Source: Thermovibrio sp. (GTDB taxonomy: Bacteria > Aquificota > Aquificia > Desulfurobacteriales > Desulfurobacteriaceae). From it: a DNA stretch of 61,473 nucleotides. The position numbers were made by a program, and so were the translations under genes. The notes beneath the pieces are model-generated. The model was not told the DNA's origin, did not search any database, and saw nothing but the letters and a program-made list of their open reading frames with translations. This document shows, piece by piece, positions 8,056 through 16,422 of this stretch. The stretch spans positions 1 to 61,473 of the forward strand of contig WFNZ01000070.1 of NCBI GenBank assembly GCA_015488335.1, read 5' to 3'. Each line of letters begins with the position of its first letter. Within the stretch, counting starts at the first letter, position 1.

Positions 8056-10644
8056 GTGATTAACGCTATTCTCACCAAAATACTTGGAAGTAAGAACGAA
8101 AGGGAAATAAAGAAATTAAGACCCATTGTTGACAGAATTAACGCTTTAGAGAAAGAGTTTGAGAAGAAGAGCAAGGAGGAGCTCCAGTCTTTAACTGCAA
8201 AGTGGCGCTCTGAACTTGAGAAGATAGGAGAGGCTGAAGAGCAGTTCAGATACATGGACAGGATACTCCCTGAAGCCTTCGCGGCAGTTAGGGAGGCTGC
8301 AAAGAGAACCCTCGGAATGCGCCACTACGACGTCCAGCTCATTGGTGGAATCGTTCTCCATCAGGGGAAGATTGCAGAGATGAAGACAGGTGAAGGTAAA
8401 ACCCTTGTTGCCACGCTTCCCGTTTATCTTAACGCCCTTGCCGGTAGGGGTGTCCACGTTGTTACAGTAAACGACTACCTTGCAAAGCGTGACGCAGAGT
8501 GGATGAGTCCCGTTTACAACTACTTGGGGATAAGTGTTGGCTACCTCCAGAACCAGATGGAGAAAGATGAGCGAAAGGAGATGTACTCAAGGGACGTCAC
8601 CTACGGAACAAACTCAGAGTTTGGATTTGACTACCTGAGAGACAACATGGTCTTTTCAAAAGAGGATAAAGTTCAAAGGGAGCTCTTCTACGCAATCGTT
8701 GACGAGGCAGACTCTGTTCTCATTGATGAAGCCAGAACTCCGCTTATTATCTCAGGGCCATCTGAGGAGAGCGTTGACGTCTACTACATTGCCGATGGAA
8801 TAGTGAGACAGCTCCAGAAAGGGAAACACTTTAAGGTTGAAGAGAAGACAAAGACTGCAACCCTTACGGACGAGGGGATAAGAAAGGTTGAGGAGATAGT
8901 TAAGCAGATTACAGGAATGAAAGAGTTTAACCTTTACGACCCCAAGTTCTCAGACCTACTCCACGCAATAATCCAGTCCTTAAGGGCTCACCATCTCTTT
9001 CATAAAGATATTGACTACGTTGTGAAAGACGGCAAAGTGATAATCGTTGACGAGTTTACAGGCCGTATCATGCCGGGAAGGAGGTGGAGCGACGGCCTTC
9101 ACCAGGCAGTAGAGGCAAAAGAGGGAGTAAAGATAGAGGCTGAAAACCAGACCCTTGCAACGATAACGATTCAGAACTACTTCAGACTTTACAAAAAACT
9201 TGCGGGAATGACGGGAACTGCAGAGACCGAAGCTGCAGAACTCAAAGAAATTTACGGCCTTGACGTTGTTGTAATTCCAACAAACAAGCCCGTTATAAGA
9301 AAAGACCATCCGGACCTGATATACAAGACGAAAAAGGCCAAGTTCAACGCCGTTATAAAGGAGATTGAGAAGAACTACAGAATTGGAAGGCCTGTTCTTG
9401 TCGGAACCAACTCCATTGAGGACTCTGAATACCTGTCAAGGCTCCTTAAGAGAAAGGGCATTCCCCATCAGGTTCTAAATGCAAAGCACCACGAGAGGGA
9501 AGCTGAAATTGTTGCTCAGGCTGGAAGGCTTGGAGCTGTAACGATTGCTACCAACATGGCGGGTAGGGGAACCGATATTCTCCTTGGTGGAAATCCTGAA
9601 TTCCTTGCTAAGAGGGAACTTAAAGAGAAGGGAATAACCCCTGAAAAAGTTGGAGAGGAGAAGTATCAGGAGATTTACCAGGAAACCCTGAAAAAGTATA
9701 AAGAGATAACAGAGAAGGAGAAAGAGAAGGTTAAGGAGCTCGGCGGTCTCTACATCATTGGAACTGAGAGGAACGAGTCAAGGAGGGTTGACAATCAGCT
9801 GAGGGGAAGGGCCGGAAGACAGGGTGACCCTGGTGAGTCAAGGTTCTTCCTCTCTTTAGAGGACAACCTCTTGAGGCTTTTCGGTTCAGACAGAATTAAG
9901 AAGATGATGGAGATGATGAACGTTCCGGAAGACGAGCCCATAACCCACAAGATGGTAAGTAAAGCCCTTGAAAACGCCCAGAGGAGAGTTGAGGAGCAGA
10001 ACTTTCAGATAAGGAAGAGGCTCCTTGAATACGATGAGGTTTACAACGTTCAGAGGAAGGTTGTTTACGAGCAGAGGAACAGGATTTTAGAGGGTGAGAG
10101 TGTTAAGGATGAGATTTTAGGTTTCTTTGAGGACGTTGCCTGGGAGCTTGTTGACTCCTTTGCTCCTGAGACCGTTCTTCCCGACGAGTGGAACCTTGAG
10201 GAGCTCAAGAAAACCCTTGAAGCAAGGTTTGGTTTTGAGTTTCCCATACCTACAAGATATGAAGAGCTGATGAACCTGCAGGTTGAGGGAGCTCCCACCG
10301 ACCGGGAAAAACTGGCAAAACTCATCTACGACACCCTGGTAGAAAAGTACAAAGAGCTTGAAAAGTTGGTTGGAGAGGGTCAACTGAGAGAGATTGAGAG
10401 GATGATACTCCTTGACAGGCTTGATCACTATTGGAGAGAACACTTAAGAGCCCTTGACCACATAAAAGAGAGTATCGGCTGGAGAGGTTACGGCCAAAGG
10501 GATCCGGTAGTTGAGTTTAAAAAGGAAGCTTACCAACTCTTTGAGGAGCTCCTTTCAAACGTTGAAAACGGTGTTGTAGATTCCCTTATGAACTACTATA
10601 GGTACGTTAAGGAGCAGGTTGAAACAGAAGGAGCTTTGGCTTAA
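8056..10644 (+). CDS. secA: Preprotein translocase ATPase SecA
   Basis: ATP-driven motor of the Sec pathway, 862 residues, acting at the inner membrane with SecYEG. Visible motifs are Walker A MKTGEGKTLVA (about 108), the DEAD-like DEADSVLIDEARTPLI (about 216), TNMAGRGTDILLGG, and QLRGRAGRQGDPGES of the second helicase domain. GTG 8056 follows GGAGG. The protein ends after a polar tail and lacks the C-terminal Cys-rich zinc/SecB-binding tail found in many SecA proteins, as is seen in some thermophiles and in lineages without SecB. Confidence 0.98.
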   Translation: MINAILTKILGSKNEREIKKLRPIVDRINALEKEFEKKSKEELQSLTAKWRSELEKIGEAEEQFRYMDRILPEAFAAVREAAKRTLGMRHYDVQLIGGIVLHQGKIAEMKTGEGKTLVATLPVYLNALAGRGVHVVTVNDYLAKRDAEWMSPVYNYLGISVGYLQNQMEKDERKEMYSRDVTYGTNSEFGFDYLRDNMVFSKEDKVQRELFYAIVDEADSVLIDEARTPLIISGPSEESVDVYYIADGIVRQLQKGKHFKVEEKTKTATLTDEGIRKVEEIVKQITGMKEFNLYDPKFSDLLHAIIQSLRAHHLFHKDIDYVVKDGKVIIVDEFTGRIMPGRRWSDGLHQAVEAKEGVKIEAENQTLATITIQNYFRLYKKLAGMTGTAETEAAELKEIYGLDVVVIPTNKPVIRKDHPDLIYKTKKAKFNAVIKEIEKNYRIGRPVLVGTNSIEDSEYLSRLLKRKGIPHQVLNAKHHEREAEIVAQAGRLGAVTIATNMAGRGTDILLGGNPEFLAKRELKEKGITPEKVGEEKYQEIYQETLKKYKEITEKEKEKVKELGGLYIIGTERNESRRVDNQLRGRAGRQGDPGESRFFLSLEDNLLRLFGSDRIKKMMEMMNVPEDEPITHKMVSKALENAQRRVEEQNFQIRKRLLEYDEVYNVQRKVVYEQRNRILEGESVKDEILGFFEDVAWELVDSFAPETVLPDEWNLEELKKTLEARFGFEFPIPTRYEELMNLQVEGAPTDREKLAKLIYDTLVEKYKELEKLVGEGQLREIERMILLDRLDHYWREHLRALDHIKESIGWRGYGQRDPVVEFKKEAYQLFEELLSNVENGVVDSLMNYYRYVKEQVETEGALA

Positions 10645-10686
10645 GTGTGTTAAAATGGTAGTTCACCGTATAGGGGAGAGACTGGA

Positions 10687-11550
10687 GTGAGGAAGCTGAT
10701 TTTCGCCGTTGTTTTCTTCTTGGCCTTTTCTGTCCCCGCTTTTTCACAGATTTACATAGTCAAAAGGGGAGATTCTCTCTACAAAATAGCTAAGAGGTTC
10801 CACACAACTGTTTCAAAGATAAAGAGAGCTAACCATTTAAGGAGTTCCCGCATAAGAATAGGTCAGAGGCTCTACATTCCCCCTAAGTTTCACTCCGTTA
10901 GCTGGTACCGCCGGTTTAAACCAAAAAAGAGCCTTGAGACCATAGAGTTTTTAGAGGAGAAGTCGGAACAGGTAAAGTCAAAAGTAGTTTCTGAGGAGAT
11001 CTACCCCATAACAGACGTGGTTTACAGAGAATCTGAAGCCCTTTCAGACGTTCTTTCAACTCCTTTGAACGTTAAGTACGATAACTGGAGTCTCTCAATA
11101 CTTAATGATCCCCAATACAAGGGAACCTTTTTCCAGATACTGGCAGACATTTTTAAAACCTTGAAGAATACCCCTTACGTTTTTGGGGGGAGCTCCCCGA
11201 AGCTCGGCTTAGACTGTTCTTCCTTTACGATGTACGTTTATAGGAAGTTAGGGATAAACCTACCAAGAACTGCAAGAGCACAGTTTAACGTTGGGATGCC
11301 TGTAGATAGAAACCACCTAAAAGTAGGAGACCTTGTCTTCTTCAGAACTTACGCCAGCTACCCTTCCCACGTTGGGATTTACATTGGGAACGGTAAGTTT
11401 ATCCACTTCTCTTCAATGTACCACGGCCTTGCTATTTCCTCTCTTAGTGACCACTACTTCAGGCGCAGGTTTATTGGAGCAAAGAGAGTTTTGAGTGAGA
11501 AAAAGGTAAAAGAGCTTATAGAGAAACTCTATGCTGAGAAAGGCAACTAA
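10687..11550 (+). CDS. LysM-NlpC/P60 cell-wall hydrolase
   Basis: A secreted peptidoglycan endopeptidase of 287 residues. It has a signal peptide ending near AFSQ (residue 21), one LysM motif (IYIVKRGDSLYKIAKRFHTT), a spacer, and an NlpC/P60 domain with catalytic Cys in LGLDCSSFTMYVY (about 178) and His in PSHVGIYIGNGKFIHFSS (about 222). It should cut stem peptides during growth or division. GTG 10687 has a purine-rich region upstream. It precedes htrA by 25 bases, so a shared envelope-maintenance transcript is likely. Confidence 0.9.
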   Translation: MRKLIFAVVFFLAFSVPAFSQIYIVKRGDSLYKIAKRFHTTVSKIKRANHLRSSRIRIGQRLYIPPKFHSVSWYRRFKPKKSLETIEFLEEKSEQVKSKVVSEEIYPITDVVYRESEALSDVLSTPLNVKYDNWSLSILNDPQYKGTFFQILADIFKTLKNTPYVFGGSSPKLGLDCSSFTMYVYRKLGINLPRTARAQFNVGMPVDRNHLKVGDLVFFRTYASYPSHVGIYIGNGKFIHFSSMYHGLAISSLSDHYFRRRFIGAKRVLSEKKVKELIEKLYAEKGN

Positions 11551-11575
11551 AAATAACAGAAAAGGAGGTAGTGCG

Positions 11576-13015
11576 ATGAACACAAGACAGCTTCTAAAGT
11601 GTGCCCTAACAGTTGTTACAACGCTTTCACTTACCACCTCATCAGTTTTTGCCTCTGTTCAAGCTACTGAGAAGGATTACTCTGTAGCTGAGTCTCTCCA
11701 GCGGGTTTTTGAGACCGTTGCAGAGAAGGTAAAGCCTGCTGTTGTAAACATCAGTACAGTTTCTGAAGTAAAGATAAACCACCCACCTATTCCCCCTGAG
11801 TTTAGAGACTTCTTCCATCAGTTCGGTTTTCCGTTTCCTGAAATTCCCGACCATTTCCAGATGAGGGCCCTTGGTTCAGGTTTTATCGTTAAAGAGGAAA
11901 AGGGTTGGGCTTACATCCTTACAAATAATCACGTTGTTTCCCGGGCTAAGGTGATAAAGGTAAAGCTCAGCGACGGTTCAGTTTACAGGGCTAAAGTTGT
12001 TGGTAGAGATCCAAAAACAGACGTTGCCCTGATAAAGATCAAAGTTGGTAATAAGAAAGTTCCTACAGTTGAGTTGGGAGATTCTGACAAGATTAAAGTG
12101 GGAGAGTTCGTTATTGCTGTGGGCAACCCTTATGGTCTTAACTGGACAGTTACCCACGGGATAATTTCTGCTAAAGGAAGACACGGTTTAGGCCTTAACC
12201 CTATTGAAGACTTTATTCAAACAGACGCTGCCATTAACCCCGGAAACAGTGGTGGTCCTTTATGTGATATCCACGGCAGGGTAATAGGTATAAACACAGC
12301 GATAGTGAGAAACGCTCAAGGGTTAGGTTTTGCAGTTCCCATAAACATAGCAAAGAAGGTTATGAACGATCTTCTTAAGTATGGAAAGGTTATCAGGGGA
12401 TGGCTTGGTGTTTACATTGAGGACGTTTCCCCTGAACTTGCCCAGAAGTTTGGAGTGAAACACGGGGTTCTTATTACCAAAGTTATGCCCGGTTCTCCTG
12501 CAGAGAAGGGTGGTTTAAAGAGCGGAGACATTATTGTTGAGTTTAACGGTGAACCTGTTAAAAACGTTACGGATCTTCAGCTCAAAGTTATAAATACTCC
12601 ACCCGGAGAAAGGGTTAAAGTTACGGTTATCAGAGACGGTAAAAGGAAGGTTCTTACCGTTAAGATTGGACAGATGCCGGGAGGAACGAGCGTAGCTTCC
12701 GTAGATCTAATGGGCAAGTACGGTCTGTCTGTTCAGAAGCTTACACCAGAGCTCCGCAAGAAACTCGGCGTTCCGGACTGGATTAAACATGGCCTTCTGG
12801 TAACTTCCGTTAAGCCGGGATCTCCTGCAGATGATGCCGGTTTACGTGAGGGTGACATCATCGTTGAGGCCGGAATAACTCCGAGGACGATGAAACCTGT
12901 GAGGAGCATTGACGACCTTGTGAAAGCTCTCAGTCAGGCCGGTGATTCTGGAGTTCTCCTTAAGGTTATTAGAGGAGAAGGGGTTATCTATGTAGTTCTT
13001 AAGCCGGAGGAGTAG
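11576..13015 (+). CDS. Periplasmic serine protease, HtrA/DegP family
   Basis: Envelope quality-control protease of 479 residues. A signal peptide ends near VFAS. The trypsin-like domain shows His in TNNHVVS, Asp in DPKTDVALIKI and Ser in NPGNSGGPLCD. Two PDZ domains follow (about 270-360 and 375-470). ATG 11576 is chosen for its AAAGGAGG Shine-Dalgarno; an earlier in-frame start runs back into the previous gene. A sigma-70 gene begins one base after the stop, so protease and sigma factor are almost certainly co-transcribed. Confidence 0.95.
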   Translation: MNTRQLLKCALTVVTTLSLTTSSVFASVQATEKDYSVAESLQRVFETVAEKVKPAVVNISTVSEVKINHPPIPPEFRDFFHQFGFPFPEIPDHFQMRALGSGFIVKEEKGWAYILTNNHVVSRAKVIKVKLSDGSVYRAKVVGRDPKTDVALIKIKVGNKKVPTVELGDSDKIKVGEFVIAVGNPYGLNWTVTHGIISAKGRHGLGLNPIEDFIQTDAAINPGNSGGPLCDIHGRVIGINTAIVRNAQGLGFAVPINIAKKVMNDLLKYGKVIRGWLGVYIEDVSPELAQKFGVKHGVLITKVMPGSPAEKGGLKSGDIIVEFNGEPVKNVTDLQLKVINTPPGERVKVTVIRDGKRKVLTVKIGQMPGGTSVASVDLMGKYGLSVQKLTPELRKKLGVPDWIKHGLLVTSVKPGSPADDAGLREGDIIVEAGITPRTMKPVRSIDDLVKALSQAGDSGVLLKVIRGEGVIYVVLKPEE

Positions 13016-13016
13016 A

Positions 13017-13979
13017 ATGGAAGAGAAAGAGTTCTTCTTGGAAGATGAGGAAAATCAGCTTTTTGACGATAACGTGGGAGTTCCTTCTGAAGAGGGGGAG
13101 CTCCCCCTTTTTGATCAGGAGATAGACCCTTCACTTATTGAATCTTTCGTTCCCGATAAAGACTCCTTAGACGCCTTTTTAAAGGCCATATCAAAAATTC
13201 CTCTCCTCTCACGGGAAGAGGAGATTGAGCTTGCAAAGAGGGCGAAAGCCGGAGATAAAGAGGCACTGAAAAAGTTAGTTGAATCTAACCTCAGGTTTGT
13301 TGTAAGCGTTGCAAAGAAGTATTTGGGATGTGGTCTTCCACTCCACGACCTTATAGCAGAAGGGATTTTAGGGCTTATAGAGGCTGCAAGGCGTTTTGAC
13401 CCGGATAAGGGAGTAAAGTTTATCTCCTACGCCGTCTGGTGGATAAGACAGTCTATCATGCAGGCTTTAGCCCAGCAGACGGGAGCTGTGAAAATACCTG
13501 TAAAGCAGGCTGTTCTGGTTAATAAGATTACCCGATCTTACGGGGAGCTCCTCAAGAAACTGGGCCGTGAACCCACAACCGAAGAGCTTGCCGAGTACGT
13601 GGGTATGGATCCAAAAGAGATTGAGAGACTTCTTTCAATCTGTCAGGTTCCCCTATCCTTAGATACCCCGATTGGAGACGAAGAAGACACGACCTTTAAG
13701 GATTTCCTCAAAGGAGAGGGGACTGCAGAAGTTGAAGAAAAGGTTGTTCAGGAAGAATTGAAACAGAGCATTCAAGAGATGTTAGAGCAGTTAACTCCTC
13801 AGGAGAAGAAGATAATAATTATGCGGTTCGGTTTAGACGGGAATGAACCGAAAACGTTAAGGGAAATCGGCGAGAAGCTGGGTATCAGCCGCGAAAGGGT
13901 GCGCCAGCTTGAGACCAGGGCAAAGAAAAAGATGAAGGAGTATGCTTTAAGAAAAAAACTCAACGTTTTTTTGAATTAG
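13017..13979 (+). CDS. Sigma-70 family RNA polymerase sigma factor (group 1/2-like)
   Basis: A 320-residue sigma factor. After an acidic N-terminus it has region 1.2 (DAFLKAISKIPLLSREEE), region 2 (NLRFVVSVAKKY, FISYAVWWIRQSIMQAL), region 3 and a region 4 helix-turn-helix (LREIGEKLGISRERVRQLE). It lacks the long insert of typical RpoD (often over 500 residues) and so resembles an RpoS/SigA-like group 2 factor, although it could serve as the primary factor. ATG 13017 is one base after htrA. Its last 20 bases overlap the convergent second motB gene. Confidence 0.92.
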   Translation: MEEKEFFLEDEENQLFDDNVGVPSEEGELPLFDQEIDPSLIESFVPDKDSLDAFLKAISKIPLLSREEEIELAKRAKAGDKEALKKLVESNLRFVVSVAKKYLGCGLPLHDLIAEGILGLIEAARRFDPDKGVKFISYAVWWIRQSIMQALAQQTGAVKIPVKQAVLVNKITRSYGELLKKLGREPTTEELAEYVGMDPKEIERLLSICQVPLSLDTPIGDEEDTTFKDFLKGEGTAEVEEKVVQEELKQSIQEMLEQLTPQEKKIIIMRFGLDGNEPKTLREIGEKLGISRERVRQLETRAKKKMKEYALRKKLNVFLN

Positions 13980-14718
13980 TTCTTTCCTGCCCTTTTCCGG
14001 GCAGTTTCTCCTCTCTTTTCATCTCTATCTTGTTTTCCCTTTCCTCCTTTGGAACGGCGACCTTTATGTATATCTCAACTCTCCTGTTCCTCGCCTGAAG
14101 TATCGGATTATTCCAGGTATAAAGTGGACGTGTTGTGTCATATCCAACGGCTTCCAATTTTGACGGGTCAACACCTCTTGATACTAAGTACCTTACAACT
14201 GCAGTTGCTCTCCTTATTGATAGATCCCAGCTATCTTGAATATTTGGCATTGGAACGGAAGGTTCCCCTTTACTTGTATGGCCTTCAACAACAACCTGAT
14301 AGTTTCCTTTCAACCCTTTTATCACTTCAGCTATTTTATTTAGAGCTTTTTTTGCCTGGGGTGTTAGTTCAAGGGAGTTTTCTTTGAATAAAATTCTGTT
14401 GAAAAGCCTCACCATTACGTAGTTCTTCGTTACAACTATCTGGTATCCCGAAATGGGTAATATCCTTTTAAGTATCTTTTTTATCTTCTTCGCAAGGTCT
14501 GTTGTGTATATCTGAATTGGTTTAACAACTGAAACCTGTTTAAACGCTTTTGCCTTTTCCCCCTGAAAGTACGACAAGAACTTCATGGCTTTTGTTATGT
14601 CTAAAGTAGACATAGAATAGAGGAGAATAAAGAAAGTGAGTAAAAGTGACATCAGGTCGCTGAAGCTTGTAAGCCACGCTGGAACCGACTTACACTCTTC
14701 CTGCTTCTTCCTTGCCAT
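13960..14718 (-). CDS. Second MotB-like flagellar stator protein
   Basis: A 252-residue MotB homologue. The N-terminus is nearly identical to the adjacent MotB (SFSDLMSLLLTFFILLYSMS, one membrane helix with the ion-channel Asp), followed by an OmpA-like peptidoglycan domain. Here the usual GHTD motif reads GHTSKGEP, while the later Arg (SIRRATAV) and NRRVEIYI are kept. It ends in a charged tail. It follows motB after 7 bases. A duplicated stator subunit may form mixed stators or have altered wall anchoring. Its 3' end overlaps the convergent sigma-factor gene by 20 bases. Confidence 0.88.
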   Translation of the reverse strand: MARKKQEECKSVPAWLTSFSDLMSLLLTFFILLYSMSTLDITKAMKFLSYFQGEKAKAFKQVSVVKPIQIYTTDLAKKIKKILKRILPISGYQIVVTKNYVMVRLFNRILFKENSLELTPQAKKALNKIAEVIKGLKGNYQVVVEGHTSKGEPSVPMPNIQDSWDLSIRRATAVVRYLVSRGVDPSKLEAVGYDTTRPLYTWNNPILQARNRRVEIYIKVAVPKEERENKIEMKREEKLPGKGQERTNSKKR

Positions 14719-14725
14719 GGTTTTC

Positions 14726-15427
14726 TCACATCGGTAAGTGGATTACGATTTCTATTCTCCTGTTCTTAGCCCTACCTTCAGGAGTTGTATTTGGAGCTAT
14801 TGGCCTGTAAGGACCACAACCTGCTGCCGAGAGTTTTTTTGGGTCGTATCCACACTGAATAAAAAGCCTCAAAATACTCGTTGCCCGTGCTGCAGAGAGC
14901 TCCCAGTTTGAAGGGAACCTCTTGCTCTTTATAGGTGTGTTATCTGTATGGCCTTCTATGGTTATTGGTAAGTCAAGTTCCTTTAGTTTTCGGCATATCT
15001 CCATAATTATCGGTATCGCCTGAGGATAGGGTTTATCGCTTCCCGGTGGAAAGAGCTTGTCTGTGTTAATCCTCAGCCTTATGCATGTTCCAAATTTTGC
15101 AACGTCCGACTTAATCCCCAGCTGCTTAAGTGTTTCTCTTATTTCGTGGAGTTTCTCTTCTATCTTCTTCCTGCTCCTCATTTTGGGGTACATATTTGGC
15201 ATTTGAACAGGAACGTTCTTTCCCTGAATTACCTTCTCCTCGTAGATTACGTAGTGGCCTCCAAAAGCCTCAATAATTCCCTTTATAGCCTGCTGGAACT
15301 TTTCAAGGGAGATTGTTGACATTGAGTAGAGGAGAATAAAAAAAGTAAGGAGGAGGGACATCAGATCACCAAAACTTGTAAGCCAGGCTGGAGGAGCTTT
15401 GCACTCCTCCTTTTTTTTCCTTGCCAT
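14726..15427 (-). CDS. motB: Flagellar motor stator protein MotB
   Basis: A 233-residue stator B subunit. A single helix carries the channel Asp (TSFGDLMSLLLTFFILLYSM) and a C-terminal OmpA-like domain has canonical GHTDNTPIKSKRFPSNWELSA and KNRRIEIVIHL. It anchors the stator to peptidoglycan and forms the ion path with MotA. ATG 15427 overlaps the motA stop in TAATG. The sequence alone does not decide between H+ and Na+ use, although the MotA/PomA type of the partner allows Na+. Confidence 0.95.
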   Translation of the reverse strand: MARKKKEECKAPPAWLTSFGDLMSLLLTFFILLYSMSTISLEKFQQAIKGIIEAFGGHYVIYEEKVIQGKNVPVQMPNMYPKMRSRKKIEEKLHEIRETLKQLGIKSDVAKFGTCIRLRINTDKLFPPGSDKPYPQAIPIIMEICRKLKELDLPITIEGHTDNTPIKSKRFPSNWELSAARATSILRLFIQCGYDPKKLSAAGCGPYRPIAPNTTPEGRAKNRRIEIVIHLPM

Positions 15428-16191
15428 TACTGACCCTCTTTCAGTTCAACTCCAAAAAGACCGGCAAGTTTCTGACGGAGTATGTTGGGGTTTATTCCCT
15501 TCTCTATTGCCTCTGCGGTGAGTATGTATGCTTCAAGGAAGAGCATTTTGAGGTCTTTGTAGTATTTGAGTTTCTTTGCTACAGGAATGCAGAGGGTGTT
15601 TGCAAGTATTGCACCGTAGAGTGTTGTAATCATGGCAACGGCCATCCCGGGACCTAACGCTGAGGGGTCTGACAGGTTCTGGAGCATCTGGATGAGACCT
15701 ATAAGCGTTCCTATCATACCGAAGGCCGGGAATAGATCTCCTAGGGATTCCCAGACCGATGCCTCTGTTGAGAGTTTTTGGTCTATCTGTGCCATGGAGC
15801 TCTCTGCGGTGCTCTTTATCTCTTCAACTTCAAGGCCGTCTATCAACATCCTCATAATGTTTCCCAAAAATGGATCTTTTGCGTAGAACTGATCTATGTC
15901 TGATTCAAGTGCCAGTATCCCTTCCTTTCTTGCCTTTTTGGCTATTTCTGTTAAGAACTCAACGGTCTCTATTGGATCTCCTACTTCGGGTTTTATGGCT
16001 TTTAGAATCGCTTTAAGGGCTCCTATGAATTCTCCCAATGGATAGCCCGCCATTCCTGCAGCAAGGCCACCACCAACAGTGATTAGGAGAGAGGGAACGT
16101 TTATGAAGGCTCCAGGGCTTCCACCAATGATTATTGAACCGATAATCAGTAGGTATGCTGCAGCAATACCGATTATCGTTGCTATGTCCAT
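15427..16191 (-). CDS. motA: Flagellar motor stator protein MotA
   Basis: A 254-residue, four-helix inner-membrane protein of the MotA/PomA family. Helices lie at about 5-22 and 30-48 and at two C-terminal sites in the ESLGDLFPAFGMIGTLIGLI and MAVAMITTLYGAILANTL region. The long cytoplasmic loop (about 60-150) contacts the rotor. It heads the operon motA-motB-motB2 and lies downstream of a sigma-28-like promoter at 16239-16265, as expected for late flagellar genes. Confidence 0.95.
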   Translation of the reverse strand: MDIATIIGIAAAYLLIIGSIIIGGSPGAFINVPSLLITVGGGLAAGMAGYPLGEFIGALKAILKAIKPEVGDPIETVEFLTEIAKKARKEGILALESDIDQFYAKDPFLGNIMRMLIDGLEVEEIKSTAESSMAQIDQKLSTEASVWESLGDLFPAFGMIGTLIGLIQMLQNLSDPSALGPGMAVAMITTLYGAILANTLCIPVAKKLKYYKDLKMLFLEAYILTAEAIEKGINPNILRQKLAGLFGVELKEGQ

Positions 16192-16238
16192 GTTTCACCG
16201 CCGTGTTTTTGGTTTTGGCCTTTAAGTGTCTCTATCCA

Positions 16239-16265
16239 TTTTCGGCTTTATTTTAACGGTTTTTA
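16239..16265 (-). promoter_or_regulatory. Sigma-28 (FliA)-type promoter for motA-motB-motB2
   Basis: On the minus strand, TAAAAACC (16265-16258), an 11-base spacer and GCCGAAAA (16246-16239). The FliA consensus is TAAAGTTT-N11-GCCGATAA, so the -35 TAAA is intact and the -10 matches 7/8. It lies about 48 bases before motA. Confidence 0.65.
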
Positions 16266-16277
16266 GCCCCATTTGTG

Positions 16278-16304
16278 TCAAATTGTGTCTTAAAAGGGCG
16301 ATAA
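16278..16304 (+). promoter_or_regulatory. Divergent sigma-28-type promoter
   Basis: TCAAATTG (16278-16285), an 11-base spacer and GGCGATAA (16297-16304). The -10 matches the FliA consensus 7/8 and the -35 5/8, with exact spacing. It would transcribe the hairpin region and the lytic transglycosylase gene. Confidence 0.5.
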
Positions 16305-16310
16305 TATTTT

Positions 16311-16410
16311 TTAAAGCAGGGACTCTTTCCCTGATGCCCCACAAATAGCCGTCCCCTCGGCTGCGGAGCAGCCTGAAAGCCCCTCCTTCCGGAGGGGTTC
16401 CTTTAAGCTG
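16311..16410 (+). ncRNA. Hairpin-rich leader or possible small RNA
   Basis: Three GC-rich hairpins follow the putative sigma-28 promoter: CAGGGA-CTCTT-TCCCTG (about 16317-16333), GGCTGC-GGA-GCAGCC (about 16358-16373) and CCCCTCC-TTCC-GGAGGGG (about 16380-16397), the last followed by a T-rich stretch as in a terminator. This would give a transcript of about 90-100 nt, or an attenuated leader of the next gene. No known RNA family was recognised. Confidence 0.35.
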
Positions 16411-16416
16411 TATAAT
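16411..16416 (+). promoter_or_regulatory. Candidate -10 box for a leaderless transcript
   Basis: A perfect TATAAT lies 7 bases before ATG 16423, which itself has no Shine-Dalgarno. A start site at the A of ATG would produce a leaderless mRNA. The -35 is poor (TTCCGG, spacing 18). Confidence 0.4.
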
Positions 16417-16422
16417 TTCCCT

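Noticed and set aside
16317-16404. Known riboswitch or SRP/6S RNA in the hairpin region
   Set aside because: Compared from memory with fluoride, TPP, c-di-GMP, guanidine and SRP consensus elements; none fits in order and conserved bases.
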